A DNA stretch of 30,189 bases from a virus, in IMG/VR virus record IMGVR_UViG_3300043425_000091, positions 1 through 30,189 of that record, one strand, 5' to 3'. The translations under genes were made by a program, and so were the position numbers. Below the pieces are notes generated by a model. It was not told the origin of the DNA and ran no database searches. It saw only the letters and a program-made list of their open reading frames with translations. Below are positions 14,657 to 22,277 of this stretch, one piece after another (position 1 is the first letter of the stretch; every line of letters starts with the position of its first letter).

Positions 14657-15283
14657 CTATTTATTTTTTTTACCGATCTTCCAGTAAGTCTGGAAACCAT
14701 AAGAAATGTTACCGTTTATATCAGATCCGGCTTTAAGTCCGTATATCTTATCTTTTTTAGTCTTTAGAATAAGTCCTGCTTCTGCAGAATGCAATCCTAA
14801 AGTTTGGGTTGTATTTATACCACCTCCTACATACAATTGTGTTTTAGCAGGAGCTTGATTAGTGACAGTTACTGTCTTAGTAACAAATGGAATCTTGTAA
14901 TCATACTTCCAAGATCTACCAGTTATCTTGTTTTCCCTGATACTGTCAGTTACAACAACATAACCAAGTGTATCAAGCTTTACACTGTCAACGTATATAG
15001 CTAATGCAGTGTACATCTTAACAAGATTATCAAACTGTACCTTTAGAGCAGCATAATTAGTATCAGCTAAGTACTCTGTCTTACCTTCTATAAACAAACT
15101 ATCATGAATAATCTGAGCCGGTAACGGTTTTGAGTATATTAAACTATCCTTTTTGAACCAGGTAGTATCGTGTACAATAGTAGTATCAGATGTAGAACGG
15201 TCTCCACCGCCCACACAACCTTTATTCTGTAAAAGAACAAAGACTACTAGTACACCTATAATAAAGATGTATATCTTATTCAT
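14657..15283 (-). CDS. Membrane-anchored spanin-like protein
   Basis: 208 residues from the ATG at 15283, chosen because it overlaps the holin-like stop by eight bases. An upstream ATG at 15325 would overlap that gene far more. The N-terminus M-N-K-I-Y-I-F-I-I-G-V-L-V-V-F-V-L-L is a TM segment followed by C-V-G-G-G, so it may be a signal anchor or lipoprotein signal. A D-T-T-I-V-H-D-T-T-W region, a helical middle (about 75-105) and a Gly/aromatic beta-rich end (L-Y-V-G-G-G-I-N-T-T, S-Y-G-F-Q-T-Y-W) follow. Position between holin and endolysin and the topology suggest a spanin role, which is not proven. Confidence 0.75.
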   Translation of the reverse strand: MNKIYIFIIGVLVVFVLLQNKGCVGGGDRSTSDTTIVHDTTWFKKDSLIYSKPLPAQIIHDSLFIEGKTEYLADTNYAALKVQFDNLVKMYTALAIYVDSVKLDTLGYVVVTDSIRENKITGRSWKYDYKIPFVTKTVTVTNQAPAKTQLYVGGGINTTQTLGLHSAEAGLILKTKKDKIYGLKAGSDINGNISYGFQTYWKIGKKNK

Positions 15284-15518
15284 CGGTTTTCTTTTTAAGT
15301 GAGAACTTATCCCCTGTATCACCAATTAAAGCTGCAATACAGATGTACATTACAGCATCTACTAAAGCATCAGAGGGTTTAATGTCCCCATGGGTAAAAC
15401 TATTAGCTGTAAGAGTGATACATAGAAACAATGCACACATAAAACCTACCACTGGTTTAATAGAGGTAGATCCACGCTCATCTTTAAAAAGATCTAAGAC
15501 CCATTGTTTAAAAGTCAT
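15276..15518 (-). CDS. Holin-like protein
   Basis: 80 residues with two hydrophobic segments at about 22-40 (P-V-V-G-F-M-C-A-L-F-L-C-I-T-L-T-A) and 51-66 (L-V-D-A-V-M-Y-I-C-I-A-A-L-I-G). They are flanked by a charged N-terminus and a Lys/Asp tail (F-S-L-K-K-K-T-D-E). Size, topology and placement just before the spanin-like and endolysin genes fit a phage holin that releases the endolysin at lysis. It overlaps the upstream gene by 11 bases. Confidence 0.78.
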   Translation of the reverse strand: MTFKQWVLDLFKDERGSTSIKPVVGFMCALFLCITLTANSFTHGDIKPSDALVDAVMYICIAALIGDTGDKFSLKKKTDE

Positions 15519-15804
15519 ACTTAATTGTTTTTAGTTTCATAGCTTTGTCATCAGGTAATACAGCTACAACTTCTTGATACTCAGGTACTTCTGGAATTGG
15601 AGCTATTGGAGCTGATGCAGCTTTAAACATTTGACGTTCTAAGTTATCAATCCTGGTCTTGTCAATATTAGACTGAGCCATTAGTAACTTTACGTCAGCT
15701 TTTATTTCGTTTACATCATTCCAAATGAGTAAACTAACAAGAGATACTAAGGATGGAAATATCCAAACCTTAAAAGCTGCTATAGACGGATTCTCTCTAG
15801 TCAT
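15508..15804 (-). CDS. Single-TM coiled-coil protein of the lysis operon
   Basis: 98 residues. One TM segment is at about 12-28 (W-I-F-P-S-L-V-S-L-V-S-L-L-I-W), followed by a predicted coiled coil at 29-60 (N-D-V-N-E-I-K-A-D-V-K-L-L-M) and a Pro-rich stretch (A-P-I-A-P-I-P-E-V-P). This is the layout of an inner-membrane spanin or of small phage membrane proteins next to holins. It overlaps the holin-like gene start, so the two are translated together. Confidence 0.72.
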   Translation of the reverse strand: MTRENPSIAAFKVWIFPSLVSLVSLLIWNDVNEIKADVKLLMAQSNIDKTRIDNLERQMFKAASAPIAPIPEVPEYQEVVAVLPDDKAMKLKTIKYDF

Positions 15805-15812
15805 TTAGAATT

Positions 15813-16088
15813 CTATTTTAAAAGTTTAAACTCATAAACAGAACCTGCGGGCTTCTTCAGACTGATAGTCAATGTGTTAGGTACAATATTTCCTTTAGAA
15901 TCTTTACGTACAAAGTAACGTAAGCCTGAAGGTTGAGCTACCACTGATTGACCAACACCTGGAGCTACGTCTGCTGCAGGAATAACAATAGTATCAACTG
16001 GAGTTTTAGCTGTACTAGCAACAGACATCATAGTACCCGGAATTGGGAACCCTAGAGCGTCTTTTTGGGCATAAAATTTTTTAGCCAT
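15813..16088 (-). CDS. Conserved-looking 91-aa protein with an internal repeat
   Basis: First gene of the long leftward operon. It contains two related segments: Q-K-D-A-L-G-F-P-I-P-G-T-M at about 8-20 and R-K-D-S-K-G-N-I-V-P-N-T-L at about 61-73. This suggests a duplicated beta-motif. There is no signal peptide or membrane segment. In other phages similar small proteins sit near structural genes, so a minor virion protein is possible. Its transcript would start in the intergenic region 16089-16204. Confidence 0.72.
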   Translation of the reverse strand: MAKKFYAQKDALGFPIPGTMMSVASTAKTPVDTIVIPAADVAPGVGQSVVAQPSGLRYFVRKDSKGNIVPNTLTISLKKPAGSVYEFKLLK

Positions 16089-16204
16089 TGTGTAAAGTAT
16101 TTATATATAAATATTTAAAGTGTAGATTTTCTATAATCCCTACATTATAATATACAAAATATCCAGGAATTAACCTAGATTTGTGCATAAAACTAGAATA
16201 ACGT
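16089..16204. promoter_or_regulatory. Divergent control region
   Basis: 116 very AT-rich bases separate the leftward lysis/envelope operon from the rightward replication block. Rightward, TAGATTTG at 16176-16183 is an exact TAnnTTTG -7 box 21 bases before the ATG at 16205, though no TTG is at the ideal distance. A DnaA-box-like TTATGCACA (- strand, 16190-16182) overlaps its end. Leftward, a near-match TATTTTG (- strand, 16161-16155) is one base short of consensus. Confidence 0.55.
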
Positions 16205-16702
16205 ATGGAAACCACAGCTTACGCCAACAAGCTTGAAAAAAAGCTTATCACAGAGTTTAAAGACCTGTTCTATGAAAAAATGGGGTACTATCCTATTATT
16301 GTCAGCAGTTCTAAAGTCCATGGGGATACTTCTATTCCCATCATGAGTCTTCATAGTCTGAAGAAAATGTTTGATCCTTTCTTACCTAAGAGATTTAATG
16401 AGGTGATACCTTTAGAGTCTAAGCTTAGAGAAAGAAACATTGTAGAGTTACGATCTATTTTCTGCCACATGGCTAGGTCTATGAAGTATAACTTAACTTC
16501 TATAGGTGAAATGCTAGGAAACAGAGACCACACTACCATCATTCACAACGTTAATGCATTTGCTGACTTAGTAGAAACTAATGAAGCATTTCGTCTAAAG
16601 TATTTTACTATCCTTAAACATATCAGAGAACAGCATGAGTCACCAATTATGGACAACACTAATCAAGTACAACGTCAGCCCCAATCAGATTTACTTTCTT
16701 GA
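16205..16702 (+). CDS. DnaA domain IV-like DNA-binding protein
   Basis: 165 residues. Residues about 80-140 match the DnaA C-terminal DNA-binding domain. The signature is the helix around C-H-M-A-R-S-M-K-Y-N-L-T-S-I-G followed by E-M-L-G-N-R-D-H-T-T-I-I-H-N, which in DnaA contacts the DnaA box. No AAA+ ATPase domain is present, so this is not a host-type initiator. It may mark the phage origin, compete with host DnaA, or act as a regulator. It is the first gene of the rightward block, with a DnaA-box-like site in its own promoter. Confidence 0.85.
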   Translation: METTAYANKLEKKLITEFKDLFYEKMGYYPIIVSSSKVHGDTSIPIMSLHSLKKMFDPFLPKRFNEVIPLESKLRERNIVELRSIFCHMARSMKYNLTSIGEMLGNRDHTTIIHNVNAFADLVETNEAFRLKYFTILKHIREQHESPIMDNTNQVQRQPQSDLLS

Positions 16703-17243
16703 CTGCTGCAGAAACAGAATTAAGCCTACTGGTATAATAAACCAAGAAGCTGAAGGACATATCTGTAGAGCTAAAGGATTTATAAATGATGAGGGACAAC
16801 TAACAGACAAAGCAGTATTAATTTTAGATGAGTTTCAAACCTTTCTCCTCAAAAGTAAAAAAAAGGTTACTAGTGAAGTGCTGGGAGACCAGTTCCTTGA
16901 TAAGATAAAGTACTATAGAGAGTTATTTCCTAAAGGTACACTGCCATCAGGAGCTGTATCTAAGCAAAGTGTAGCACAACTTAAAGATAAGTTTATCAAG
17001 TTCTTTCAAACTTATCCTGAATATGAATGGCCCATAGTTCATTTAGCTACAGAGTATTACATCTTTGAAAAAGAGAAAGTAAACTTTGAGTTTATGAAAA
17101 ATAGTGGCTACTTTATAGATAAGTTTGGTGTATCTGAACTAGCAAACTACTGTGATCTGTTACTAGAAAGTCCAGAAATTCTAGAACCAGCTATGGAACA
17201 GTATAAAAAACAAAATAGTAAGTGGTTTCAGGAAAACCGTTAG
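16635..17243 (+). CDS. Unknown 202-aa protein, possible replication accessory
   Basis: Starts inside the DnaA-like gene (68-base overlap). The longer start is kept because the overlapping residues form a sensible block, L-I-K-Y-N-V-S-P-N-Q-I-Y-F-L-D-C-C, of the winged-helix kind seen in phage replication accessory proteins. The middle is rich in Lys and aromatics, and the end is helical and acidic. It could be a helicase-loader or DNA-binding adaptor, judging only by position between the DnaA-like and DnaB-like genes. Confidence 0.72.
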   Translation: MSHQLWTTLIKYNVSPNQIYFLDCCRNRIKPTGIINQEAEGHICRAKGFINDEGQLTDKAVLILDEFQTFLLKSKKKVTSEVLGDQFLDKIKYYRELFPKGTLPSGAVSKQSVAQLKDKFIKFFQTYPEYEWPIVHLATEYYIFEKEKVNFEFMKNSGYFIDKFGVSELANYCDLLLESPEILEPAMEQYKKQNSKWFQENR

Positions 17244-17250
17244 AAAAATT

Positions 17251-17280
17251 TTGTTTTTTCCCTAATTAGTCATATATTTG
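17251..17280 (+). promoter_or_regulatory. Consensus Bacteroidota promoter (TTG-N19-TATATTTG)
   Basis: TTG at 17251-17253, then exactly 19 bases, then TATATTTG at 17273-17280, a textbook match to the Bacteroidota housekeeping sigma promoter. The first ATG downstream is at 17302, so the leader is about 15 bases. It should drive the DnaB/Sak4/SSB gene run. Confidence 0.75.
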
Positions 17281-17301
17281 AATTACATTAAACAATTTAA
17301 C

Positions 17302-17526
17302 ATGAGTAACACAACCCACAATTCTGAGGACTTAAAAGATTTCTTTAAGACACTCCCCGTAGTAGACGAGTCAAGACCTGATCTACGTATTATAAACCTT
17401 GAGATACTAGAGACTGTAGTCAGAAATGCTGAACACAGAGCCTCATTAAACGCCAGTATGAAAAGTTTAGCACAAGCTAAAGACATCGTACAAGAAGTGT
17501 TTGGTAAATCATTAGTTAGTTTATAA
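17302..17526 (+). CDS. Unknown 74-aa protein
   Basis: The frame is open further upstream with a TTG at 17278, but that codon lies inside the promoter -7 box, so the ATG at 17302 is the real start. The product is acidic at the N-terminus (D-L-K-D-F-F-K-T-L-P-V-V-D-E) and helical afterwards. It precedes the DnaB-like helicase by 11 bases. No known family. Confidence 0.72.
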   Translation: MSNTTHNSEDLKDFFKTLPVVDESRPDLRIINLEILETVVRNAEHRASLNASMKSLAQAKDIVQEVFGKSLVSL

Positions 17527-17537
17527 TACAATCTTAC

Positions 17538-18590
17538 ATGGATCAAAAAATAGAGAGAGCCTATGGTGCTATTACGCACGCTGAAGGTTTACGTAAAGGT
17601 CTAAAATACATTAATGATAGACGTAAAGGACGTATTAAGTCCTTAAAAACACCTTGGGATGCTATTAACAATGCAACCATTGGTGGTATAGAGTGGGGCA
17701 GCCTAGTTACAATAGGTGCACGCCCCGCTGCAGGTAAGACTATGTTCATTAGTCATATCCTGAGAGAGTCTAAAAGACTTAATCCAGATCAGGATTTTTC
17801 TATCCTAGAGTTTCAATTTGAGATGGGTGACGAGTCCTATGCTGCAAGAGAGTTTGCGGCACAGGTTGCTATGGACTATAACGTAGTGTTATCTTCTAAA
17901 AGAGAGCTTGATGACTTTGCATACCAACAGATGGAAAACTATCTCAAAGATGCAGAAGAGTTAGAAAAGCTTGGCGTACAGAGGATACGTATTAAGAAGC
18001 CTCTTACTTCTGCTGATATGAAGAAAGCTATCCATCACTATTTTAATGAGCTAGGTGGTAAACCTATGATTGTAACTATTGACCATAGCTGGCTTGTAAA
18101 AAAAGCAGCAGATGAGAGAGAGAAATTACAGACTCTTTACAATATAGCAGATATGCTTATAGATGTAAAGCGTGACCTACCCGTTATTGTTATTATCCTT
18201 ACACAGCTTAACCGTACCATGGAAGATGTATCACGCAGAACTCCAGGTACAATTGCTAACTATCCTAGTTCATCAGATATCTTTGGTGGTGATGCTCTTA
18301 TGCAAGGCTCAGACTTAGTCTTTGCTATAAGTAGACCATTTACACTAAACATAGAAGACTACGGGCCAGAGCATTATCAAGCTAGTAAAGAAAATGTATT
18401 CTTACATTTATTAAAACTACGTAATGGTGCTACAGATGATAATATCATTTTCTTACAAACAGATTTTAAAAGACAACGTATGATTGAGTCTCCTCCTCCA
18501 CCTACAGTTCAGCAACAACCGCAGACATGGACACCAAGGGGACCTAGAAATGCACAAAGACCTTCGGCTGATGTTGGCCAAGAATTATAA
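17538..18590 (+). CDS. DnaB-type replicative helicase (RecA-like ATPase core)
   Basis: 350 residues. Walker A G-A-R-P-A-A-G-K-T is at 60-68, followed by E-F-Q-F-E-M-G (H1a-like) around 90-96. Walker B M-I-V-T-I-D-H is at about 176-182 and I-L-T-Q-L-N-R around 221-227, as in the DnaB C-terminal domain (SQLNR motif). The usual DnaB N-terminal domain is missing, and only a short 50-residue helical lead is present, as in some phage replicative helicases. The C-terminus is Pro/Gln-rich and probably disordered. Expected role: hexameric unwinding at the phage fork with the primase at 20582. Confidence 0.9.
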   Translation: MDQKIERAYGAITHAEGLRKGLKYINDRRKGRIKSLKTPWDAINNATIGGIEWGSLVTIGARPAAGKTMFISHILRESKRLNPDQDFSILEFQFEMGDESYAAREFAAQVAMDYNVVLSSKRELDDFAYQQMENYLKDAEELEKLGVQRIRIKKPLTSADMKKAIHHYFNELGGKPMIVTIDHSWLVKKAADEREKLQTLYNIADMLIDVKRDLPVIVIILTQLNRTMEDVSRRTPGTIANYPSSSDIFGGDALMQGSDLVFAISRPFTLNIEDYGPEHYQASKENVFLHLLKLRNGATDDNIIFLQTDFKRQRMIESPPPPTVQQQPQTWTPRGPRNAQRPSADVGQEL

Positions 18591-18606
18591 AACAAAAACA
18601 CACAGT

Positions 18607-19182
18607 ATGACAAGTAACACACCACAAGTAACAGATGTTAAAGAGCTTAAAAAACTTAAGCTAGAAGCTATCAGAGATTTCCATCAAGATTTAATTGATG
18701 ACTTAGAAATCCCACGTACAGACTTTAACATGAAGATGCCGTTCTATGACAAGCATGGTAGAATGGTAGTAGGTATTTTCTCTTCTGAGTTTAGAAAAGA
18801 AAAAGGTTTCTTCTTTGAGCTAATCACTCGTGATCTTGCACCTGCAGATGCAGAACGTAAAGTTTACAGAGTACCATTTAGCACAGCATTTGAAGAAGAG
18901 TATGAGCTTAATGAAAAAGGATCTTACCTAGTTCCTTTAGAAGAACTAAGAGTAGTTAATCCTACATCAGTAGCTATCAAGAAAACAGCTAGGTTTGGTG
19001 ATCAAGAAGAACAGTTACCTTCTTCTCTACCTAAGACGCCTATGCAAGCTTACAAAGCACCAGCTACCATGGAAGATGCTCCTTACAGTGAGATGACTAT
19101 TAGAGACTACTACGCTATCCAAACAGGTAAGCCAGTAAGTTCTAAGACATGGTTAAATGAGTTAATTAAATCTACAAAATAA
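18607..19182 (+). CDS. Unknown 191-aa protein between helicase and Sak4-like ATPase
   Basis: The frame is open from 18484, but the part before 18607 overlaps the helicase gene and has low-quality composition, so the ATG at 18607 is chosen. The first 115 residues look like one folded alpha/beta domain (D-F-N-M-K-M-P-F-Y-D-K-H-G-R-M-V-V-G). A proline-rich linker and a helical end (T-W-L-N-E-L-I) follow. It is four bases upstream of the Sak4-like gene, suggesting a recombination or replication accessory. Confidence 0.78.
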   Translation: MTSNTPQVTDVKELKKLKLEAIRDFHQDLIDDLEIPRTDFNMKMPFYDKHGRMVVGIFSSEFRKEKGFFFELITRDLAPADAERKVYRVPFSTAFEEEYELNEKGSYLVPLEELRVVNPTSVAIKKTARFGDQEEQLPSSLPKTPMQAYKAPATMEDAPYSEMTIRDYYAIQTGKPVSSKTWLNELIKSTK

Positions 19183-19185
19183 CAT

Positions 19186-19869
19186 ATGGCACAGGGAATC
19201 CTAATTATTGCAGAGTCTGGTTCAGGTAAGTCTACTAGTATAGAAAACCTAGATCCAGCAGAGACGTTCATTATTAACGTAGCTAACAAAGCTTTACCTT
19301 TTAAAGGGTGGAGAAAGAAGTATGTACAGTGGAGTAAAGATAACCCAAAAGGTAATCTATATTCAGCTAGTTCATCACAACAGATAGAAGCATGCATGAA
19401 GTATGTTTCAGAGAAGCGTCCTGATATTAAGAACTTAGTTATTGATGACTTCCAGTATATGAGTTCTTTTGAGTTCTTTGAGAGAGTAGACGAGAAGGGT
19501 TACGAAAAGTTTACCCAGATCGGTGCTAACCTGGCACGTATTGCACGTATGCCTAAAGACTTAAGAGAAGATTTAATGGTATTTATCCTTACACATGCTG
19601 AAGAATCTACAGACATGGAGGGTAAGAAAAAGTTTAAAGCTAAGACCATTGGTAAAATGGTTGACGAAAAGCTTACATTAGAAGGATTATTTTCTATAGT
19701 TTTGTTTGGCAAAGTTAAGAAAGACAAAGATGGTGTTATCAGATACGTATTTGAAACAGCCAACAACGGTGAGAACACATGTAAAGCACCAAGAGGTATG
19801 TTTGACGAGTTTGAAATTATCAATGACTTAGCTATTGTTAGACAGAGCATTATAGATTACGAAAACTAG
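19186..19869 (+). CDS. Sak4-like RecA-fold ATPase (AAA_24 type)
   Basis: 227 residues with an early P-loop A-E-S-G-S-G-K-S-T at 9-17, Walker B L-V-I-D-D-F-Q at about 84-90, and a sensor-like F-I-L-T-H-A-E around 134-140. This is the layout of the phage nucleotide-binding AAA_24 / Sak4 family, in which single-strand annealing or recombinase activity is known for some members. Sak4 proteins work with an SSB encoded nearby, and an SSB-like gene follows at 19908. The PD-(D/E)XK exonuclease at 22268 would supply single-stranded substrate. Confidence 0.87.
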   Translation: MAQGILIIAESGSGKSTSIENLDPAETFIINVANKALPFKGWRKKYVQWSKDNPKGNLYSASSSQQIEACMKYVSEKRPDIKNLVIDDFQYMSSFEFFERVDEKGYEKFTQIGANLARIARMPKDLREDLMVFILTHAEESTDMEGKKKFKAKTIGKMVDEKLTLEGLFSIVLFGKVKKDKDGVIRYVFETANNGENTCKAPRGMFDEFEIINDLAIVRQSIIDYEN

Positions 19870-19907
19870 TACTCAATTTTTCATTCACATAAATAAATAA
19901 CAGACGT

Positions 19908-20519
19908 ATGTTTAGTACAAAAGGACAAGAAGTAAAACAAGGTGGAGGTACAGCTAAATCTCTACAAGCAGGAGTAGTTTATGCACACATTCACAGTGGG
20001 CAAGTTAGAACATCTAACAAAGGTGATAAGAAAACCTTAGAGTTAGTATTAGAAGGCCCAGCATCTGAGGGCTTTGAAGGTTGGGCTATTGATAAAAATA
20101 ACCCAGACGGACCTAAGTATACAGGACAATCTAGTCGTGTATCTGCAACTATCTGGACTGACCAGTTCAATGATAGTAACGTATCTAAAAATGAGATCAT
20201 GTACAAGCTTGCAGTTATTGCATCAGAACTTGGCTTAAGAGATCAGATTGATAATATTTCTGCATCTAGTCTTGAAGACTGGGTTGAGAAAGCTGTATAC
20301 ATCTTGAAAGGACACAACTTACATTGGTTCTTGAAAGGTACAGAAGAAGAGTACAACGGTAAGACTATTATTAAGTTGTCTTTACCTAAGTACAAGTTTG
20401 TTTCTGCAGAAGAAGCTAAGCTTGAAAAGTTTGATAAGAACAACCAGTATCACTATAAGGCTTTACAAAATAAGCCAGTAGCTAGCTTTGAGCCAGTGAA
20501 TAGTGATTTTGATATGTAA
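19908..20519 (+). CDS. SSB-like protein
   Basis: 203 residues with beta-rich N-terminal and central parts (A-G-V-V-Y-A-H-I-H-S-G-Q-V-R, K-T-L-E-L-V-L-E-G) compatible with an OB-like fold. The C-terminal tail F-E-P-V-N-S-D-F-D-M resembles the acidic-aromatic tips of bacterial SSB proteins that recruit partners. Position right after the Sak4-like ATPase supports a single-strand DNA-binding role. The primary sequence is too diverged to name a family without a profile search. Confidence 0.68.
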   Translation: MFSTKGQEVKQGGGTAKSLQAGVVYAHIHSGQVRTSNKGDKKTLELVLEGPASEGFEGWAIDKNNPDGPKYTGQSSRVSATIWTDQFNDSNVSKNEIMYKLAVIASELGLRDQIDNISASSLEDWVEKAVYILKGHNLHWFLKGTEEEYNGKTIIKLSLPKYKFVSAEEAKLEKFDKNNQYHYKALQNKPVASFEPVNSDFDM

Positions 20520-20537
20520 TTAGCTGCCCAGAAGATC

Positions 20538-20561
20538 AGGGGGAGAGGTATTGCTCCCCCT
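20538..20561 (+). terminator. G/C hairpin after the SSB-like gene
   Basis: An 8-base stem AGGGGGAG / CTCCCCCT with an 8-base loop, followed by TCTTCATTT and not a clean T run. The left arm lies in a 12-base string (ATCAGGGGGAGA) that recurs at 27182-27193. Weak terminator, attenuator or mRNA-end stabiliser. Confidence 0.55.
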
Positions 20562-20581
20562 TCTTCATTTAACTCTAGATC

Positions 20582-21586
20582 ATGTTTAAGATAAAAAATA
20601 TGGTGCATGACATCAAGGATGTCCCAGCATCATGGATATTTGAACACTTCTGTAAGCTTGGTGAAAAGCTTAGCGGGCATGATATAAAGATTAAAAGCTT
20701 ATTTAATTCTAAAGAACGTACACCTAGTATGTGTATATACTACGATCCTACTAAGGATACGTATAAGTATAAAGACTTTAGCTCTGGTAAAGGAGGTTCT
20801 GCAATTGATCTAGTAAAAGATATTACAGGACTTAACTATCATAAAGCTTGTACTTTAGTAGTAGAGAATTATAATGACTTTGTCCTCCACAATAACGGAG
20901 GATATGATGTACAAAAATTTAAACAAGCGTCTAAATATAAAGTTAGTCAGTTTGTTTTCAGGTCCTGGACCACACAAGACCAGTATTTTTGGACCCAGTT
21001 TAATATTGGATCTAAATTACTAAACGAGCATAATGTAAGACCGTTAGATAGTTACACTATGCATAAGGATTGTGATGATGGTCCCATTGATCTAACCATT
21101 AAAGGTAACTACTTATACGGTTACTTTAAAGATGATGGTACACTGTACAAAATCTATCAGCCCAAAACTCTAGACAAGAAGTTTATTAAAGTTCAGGATT
21201 ATATTCAAGGTTTTGAACAGATTAAGAAAGCTCCTTATCTAGTGATCACCTCTTCTCTAAAAGATGTAATGGCTCTTAAGAGTCTTAAGATACCCACTCT
21301 GGATATCATTGCACCTGACTCTGAGAACACTATTATCCGTAAAGAAATTATGGATCAATACATCAAAACGTACAAAAAGGTCATCATACTATTTGATAAT
21401 GATGAACCTGGTATTAAAGCTATGGAAAGATATAAAGAACTATATCCTGAAGTAGAGTATGCCGTGCTACCTATGAGTAAAGATCCATCAGATTCTATCA
21501 AGGACTACGGTCCTAAAGAAGTATACGTACGCTTGATACCTATACTAAATAAAAGAATACTAAATGGCCAAGAAGAAAGTTACTAG
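20582..21586 (+). CDS. DnaG-like TOPRIM primase
   Basis: 334 residues. The N-terminal 100 resemble the primase zinc-binding domain fold (R-T-P-S-M-C-I-Y-Y-D, Y-K-D-F-S-S-G-K-G-G-S-A-I-D-L-V) but lack its cysteine/histidine set. The TOPRIM region has V-I-T-S-S-L-K-D-V-M-A-L at 221-232 and I-I-L-F-D-N-D-E-P-G at 268-277 (Asp272, Asp274). The usual TOPRIM glutamate of the first motif appears as Ser224. It should make RNA primers for the DnaB-like helicase and family B polymerase. There is no fused helicase domain. Its end overlaps the HNH gene by 23 bases. Confidence 0.85.
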   Translation: MFKIKNMVHDIKDVPASWIFEHFCKLGEKLSGHDIKIKSLFNSKERTPSMCIYYDPTKDTYKYKDFSSGKGGSAIDLVKDITGLNYHKACTLVVENYNDFVLHNNGGYDVQKFKQASKYKVSQFVFRSWTTQDQYFWTQFNIGSKLLNEHNVRPLDSYTMHKDCDDGPIDLTIKGNYLYGYFKDDGTLYKIYQPKTLDKKFIKVQDYIQGFEQIKKAPYLVITSSLKDVMALKSLKIPTLDIIAPDSENTIIRKEIMDQYIKTYKKVIILFDNDEPGIKAMERYKELYPEVEYAVLPMSKDPSDSIKDYGPKEVYVRLIPILNKRILNGQEESY

Positions 21587-21953
21587 ACGAACTACTACTC
21601 CTAAGACTAGAAATGCAGGTACTATGACAGAATCTGCATTCTGGAGTTTTATTAGAAGTACGTTACGTCAAAAATCAAGATGGTGGAAACCTATTACGCA
21701 GTGCAAATTAGAAGCTCGTAGAACCTATACAGGTCCTCTTAAGAGACAAAAGTTTGAGTACCAGTGTAATACTTGTAAAAAATGGTTTCCTGAAAAGAAG
21801 ATTAACGTAGACCACATAGTTGGTGCAGGTAGTCTTAACTGTGGAGCAGACCTTGAAGGCTTTGTAGAACGTCTTTTCTGTGAACAAGATAATCTACAAG
21901 TGCTCTGTGAAGACTGCCACAATAAAAAAACACAACTAGAAAAACAAAAGTAG
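21564..21953 (+). CDS. HNH endonuclease
   Basis: 129 residues. A basic N-terminus (K-K-K-V-T-R-R-T) leads to the HNH core: C-N-T-C at 68-71, V-D-H-I at 82-85 with the catalytic His84, Asn110 in C-E-Q-D-N-L, and C-E-D-C-H-N at 115-120 closing the zinc site. Stand-alone HNH enzymes in phages are homing nucleases or replication/recombination nucleases. Tight coupling to the primase gene (ATG inside its end) favours a functional phage gene over a mobile intruder, but homing cannot be excluded. Confidence 0.9.
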   Translation: MAKKKVTRRTTTPKTRNAGTMTESAFWSFIRSTLRQKSRWWKPITQCKLEARRTYTGPLKRQKFEYQCNTCKKWFPEKKINVDHIVGAGSLNCGADLEGFVERLFCEQDNLQVLCEDCHNKKTQLEKQK

Positions 21954-21955
21954 AG

Positions 21956-22111
21956 ATGGAAGACCCAATTATTGAAGCTGTTATTGAGCAAATGAGAAAA
22001 GACTTTGAGATGGATGATGTATCAGCTATCTATGAATTATTAGAGTCTTCATCAAAGAAAAATCTATTAAGCTATCTCCCAGAAGAAGTAGCTAAACAAT
22101 TAGAAAACTAA
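21956..22111 (+). CDS. Small 51-aa protein
   Basis: ATG at 21956 to TAA at 22109-22111. The product is acidic and helical (I-I-E-A-V-I-E-Q-M-R-K-D-F-E) with a centre A-I-Y-E-L-L-E and an end L-S-Y-L-P-E-E-V. The layout resembles a family of tiny proteins widespread in phages, of unknown role. It starts two bases after the HNH stop and is followed four bases later by the next small gene. Confidence 0.72.
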   Translation: MEDPIIEAVIEQMRKDFEMDDVSAIYELLESSSKKNLLSYLPEEVAKQLEN

Positions 22112-22115
22112 AGTT

Positions 22116-22277
22116 ATGGAGGAGCCTGTTAAAACCTGTCCATCTAGTGTTGCAGATATGCAAGGACAACTAGATGAACTTATTAAGTTTCTAGAATATG
22201 AAGAAGCTATGAGTGTAGATCCTACAACTCAAAGACGTATTAGAGCTAAGCTTATAGAGCTTGGTGTATGGCAATAA
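22116..22277 (+). CDS. Small 53-aa protein
   Basis: ATG at 22116 to TAA at 22275-22277, overlapping the exonuclease start at 22268 by ten bases. Helical, with V-A-D-M-Q-G-Q-L-D-E-L-I-K-F-L-E followed by R-R-I-R-A-K-L-I-E-L-G-V-W. The shared overlap suggests coupled translation with the exonuclease. No function known. Confidence 0.68.
   Translation: MEEPVKTCPSSVADMQGQLDELIKFLEYEEAMSVDPTTQRRIRAKLIELGVWQ

Noticed and set aside
15284-15325. A longer N-terminus for the spanin-like protein.
   Set aside because: It lies inside the holin-like gene and puts a charged stretch before the TM segment; the ATG at 15283 gives the usual short overlap.
17278-17301. A TTG start eight codons upstream for the 74-aa protein.
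   Set aside because: The TTG is part of the -7 promoter element, so it would be upstream of the transcript start.
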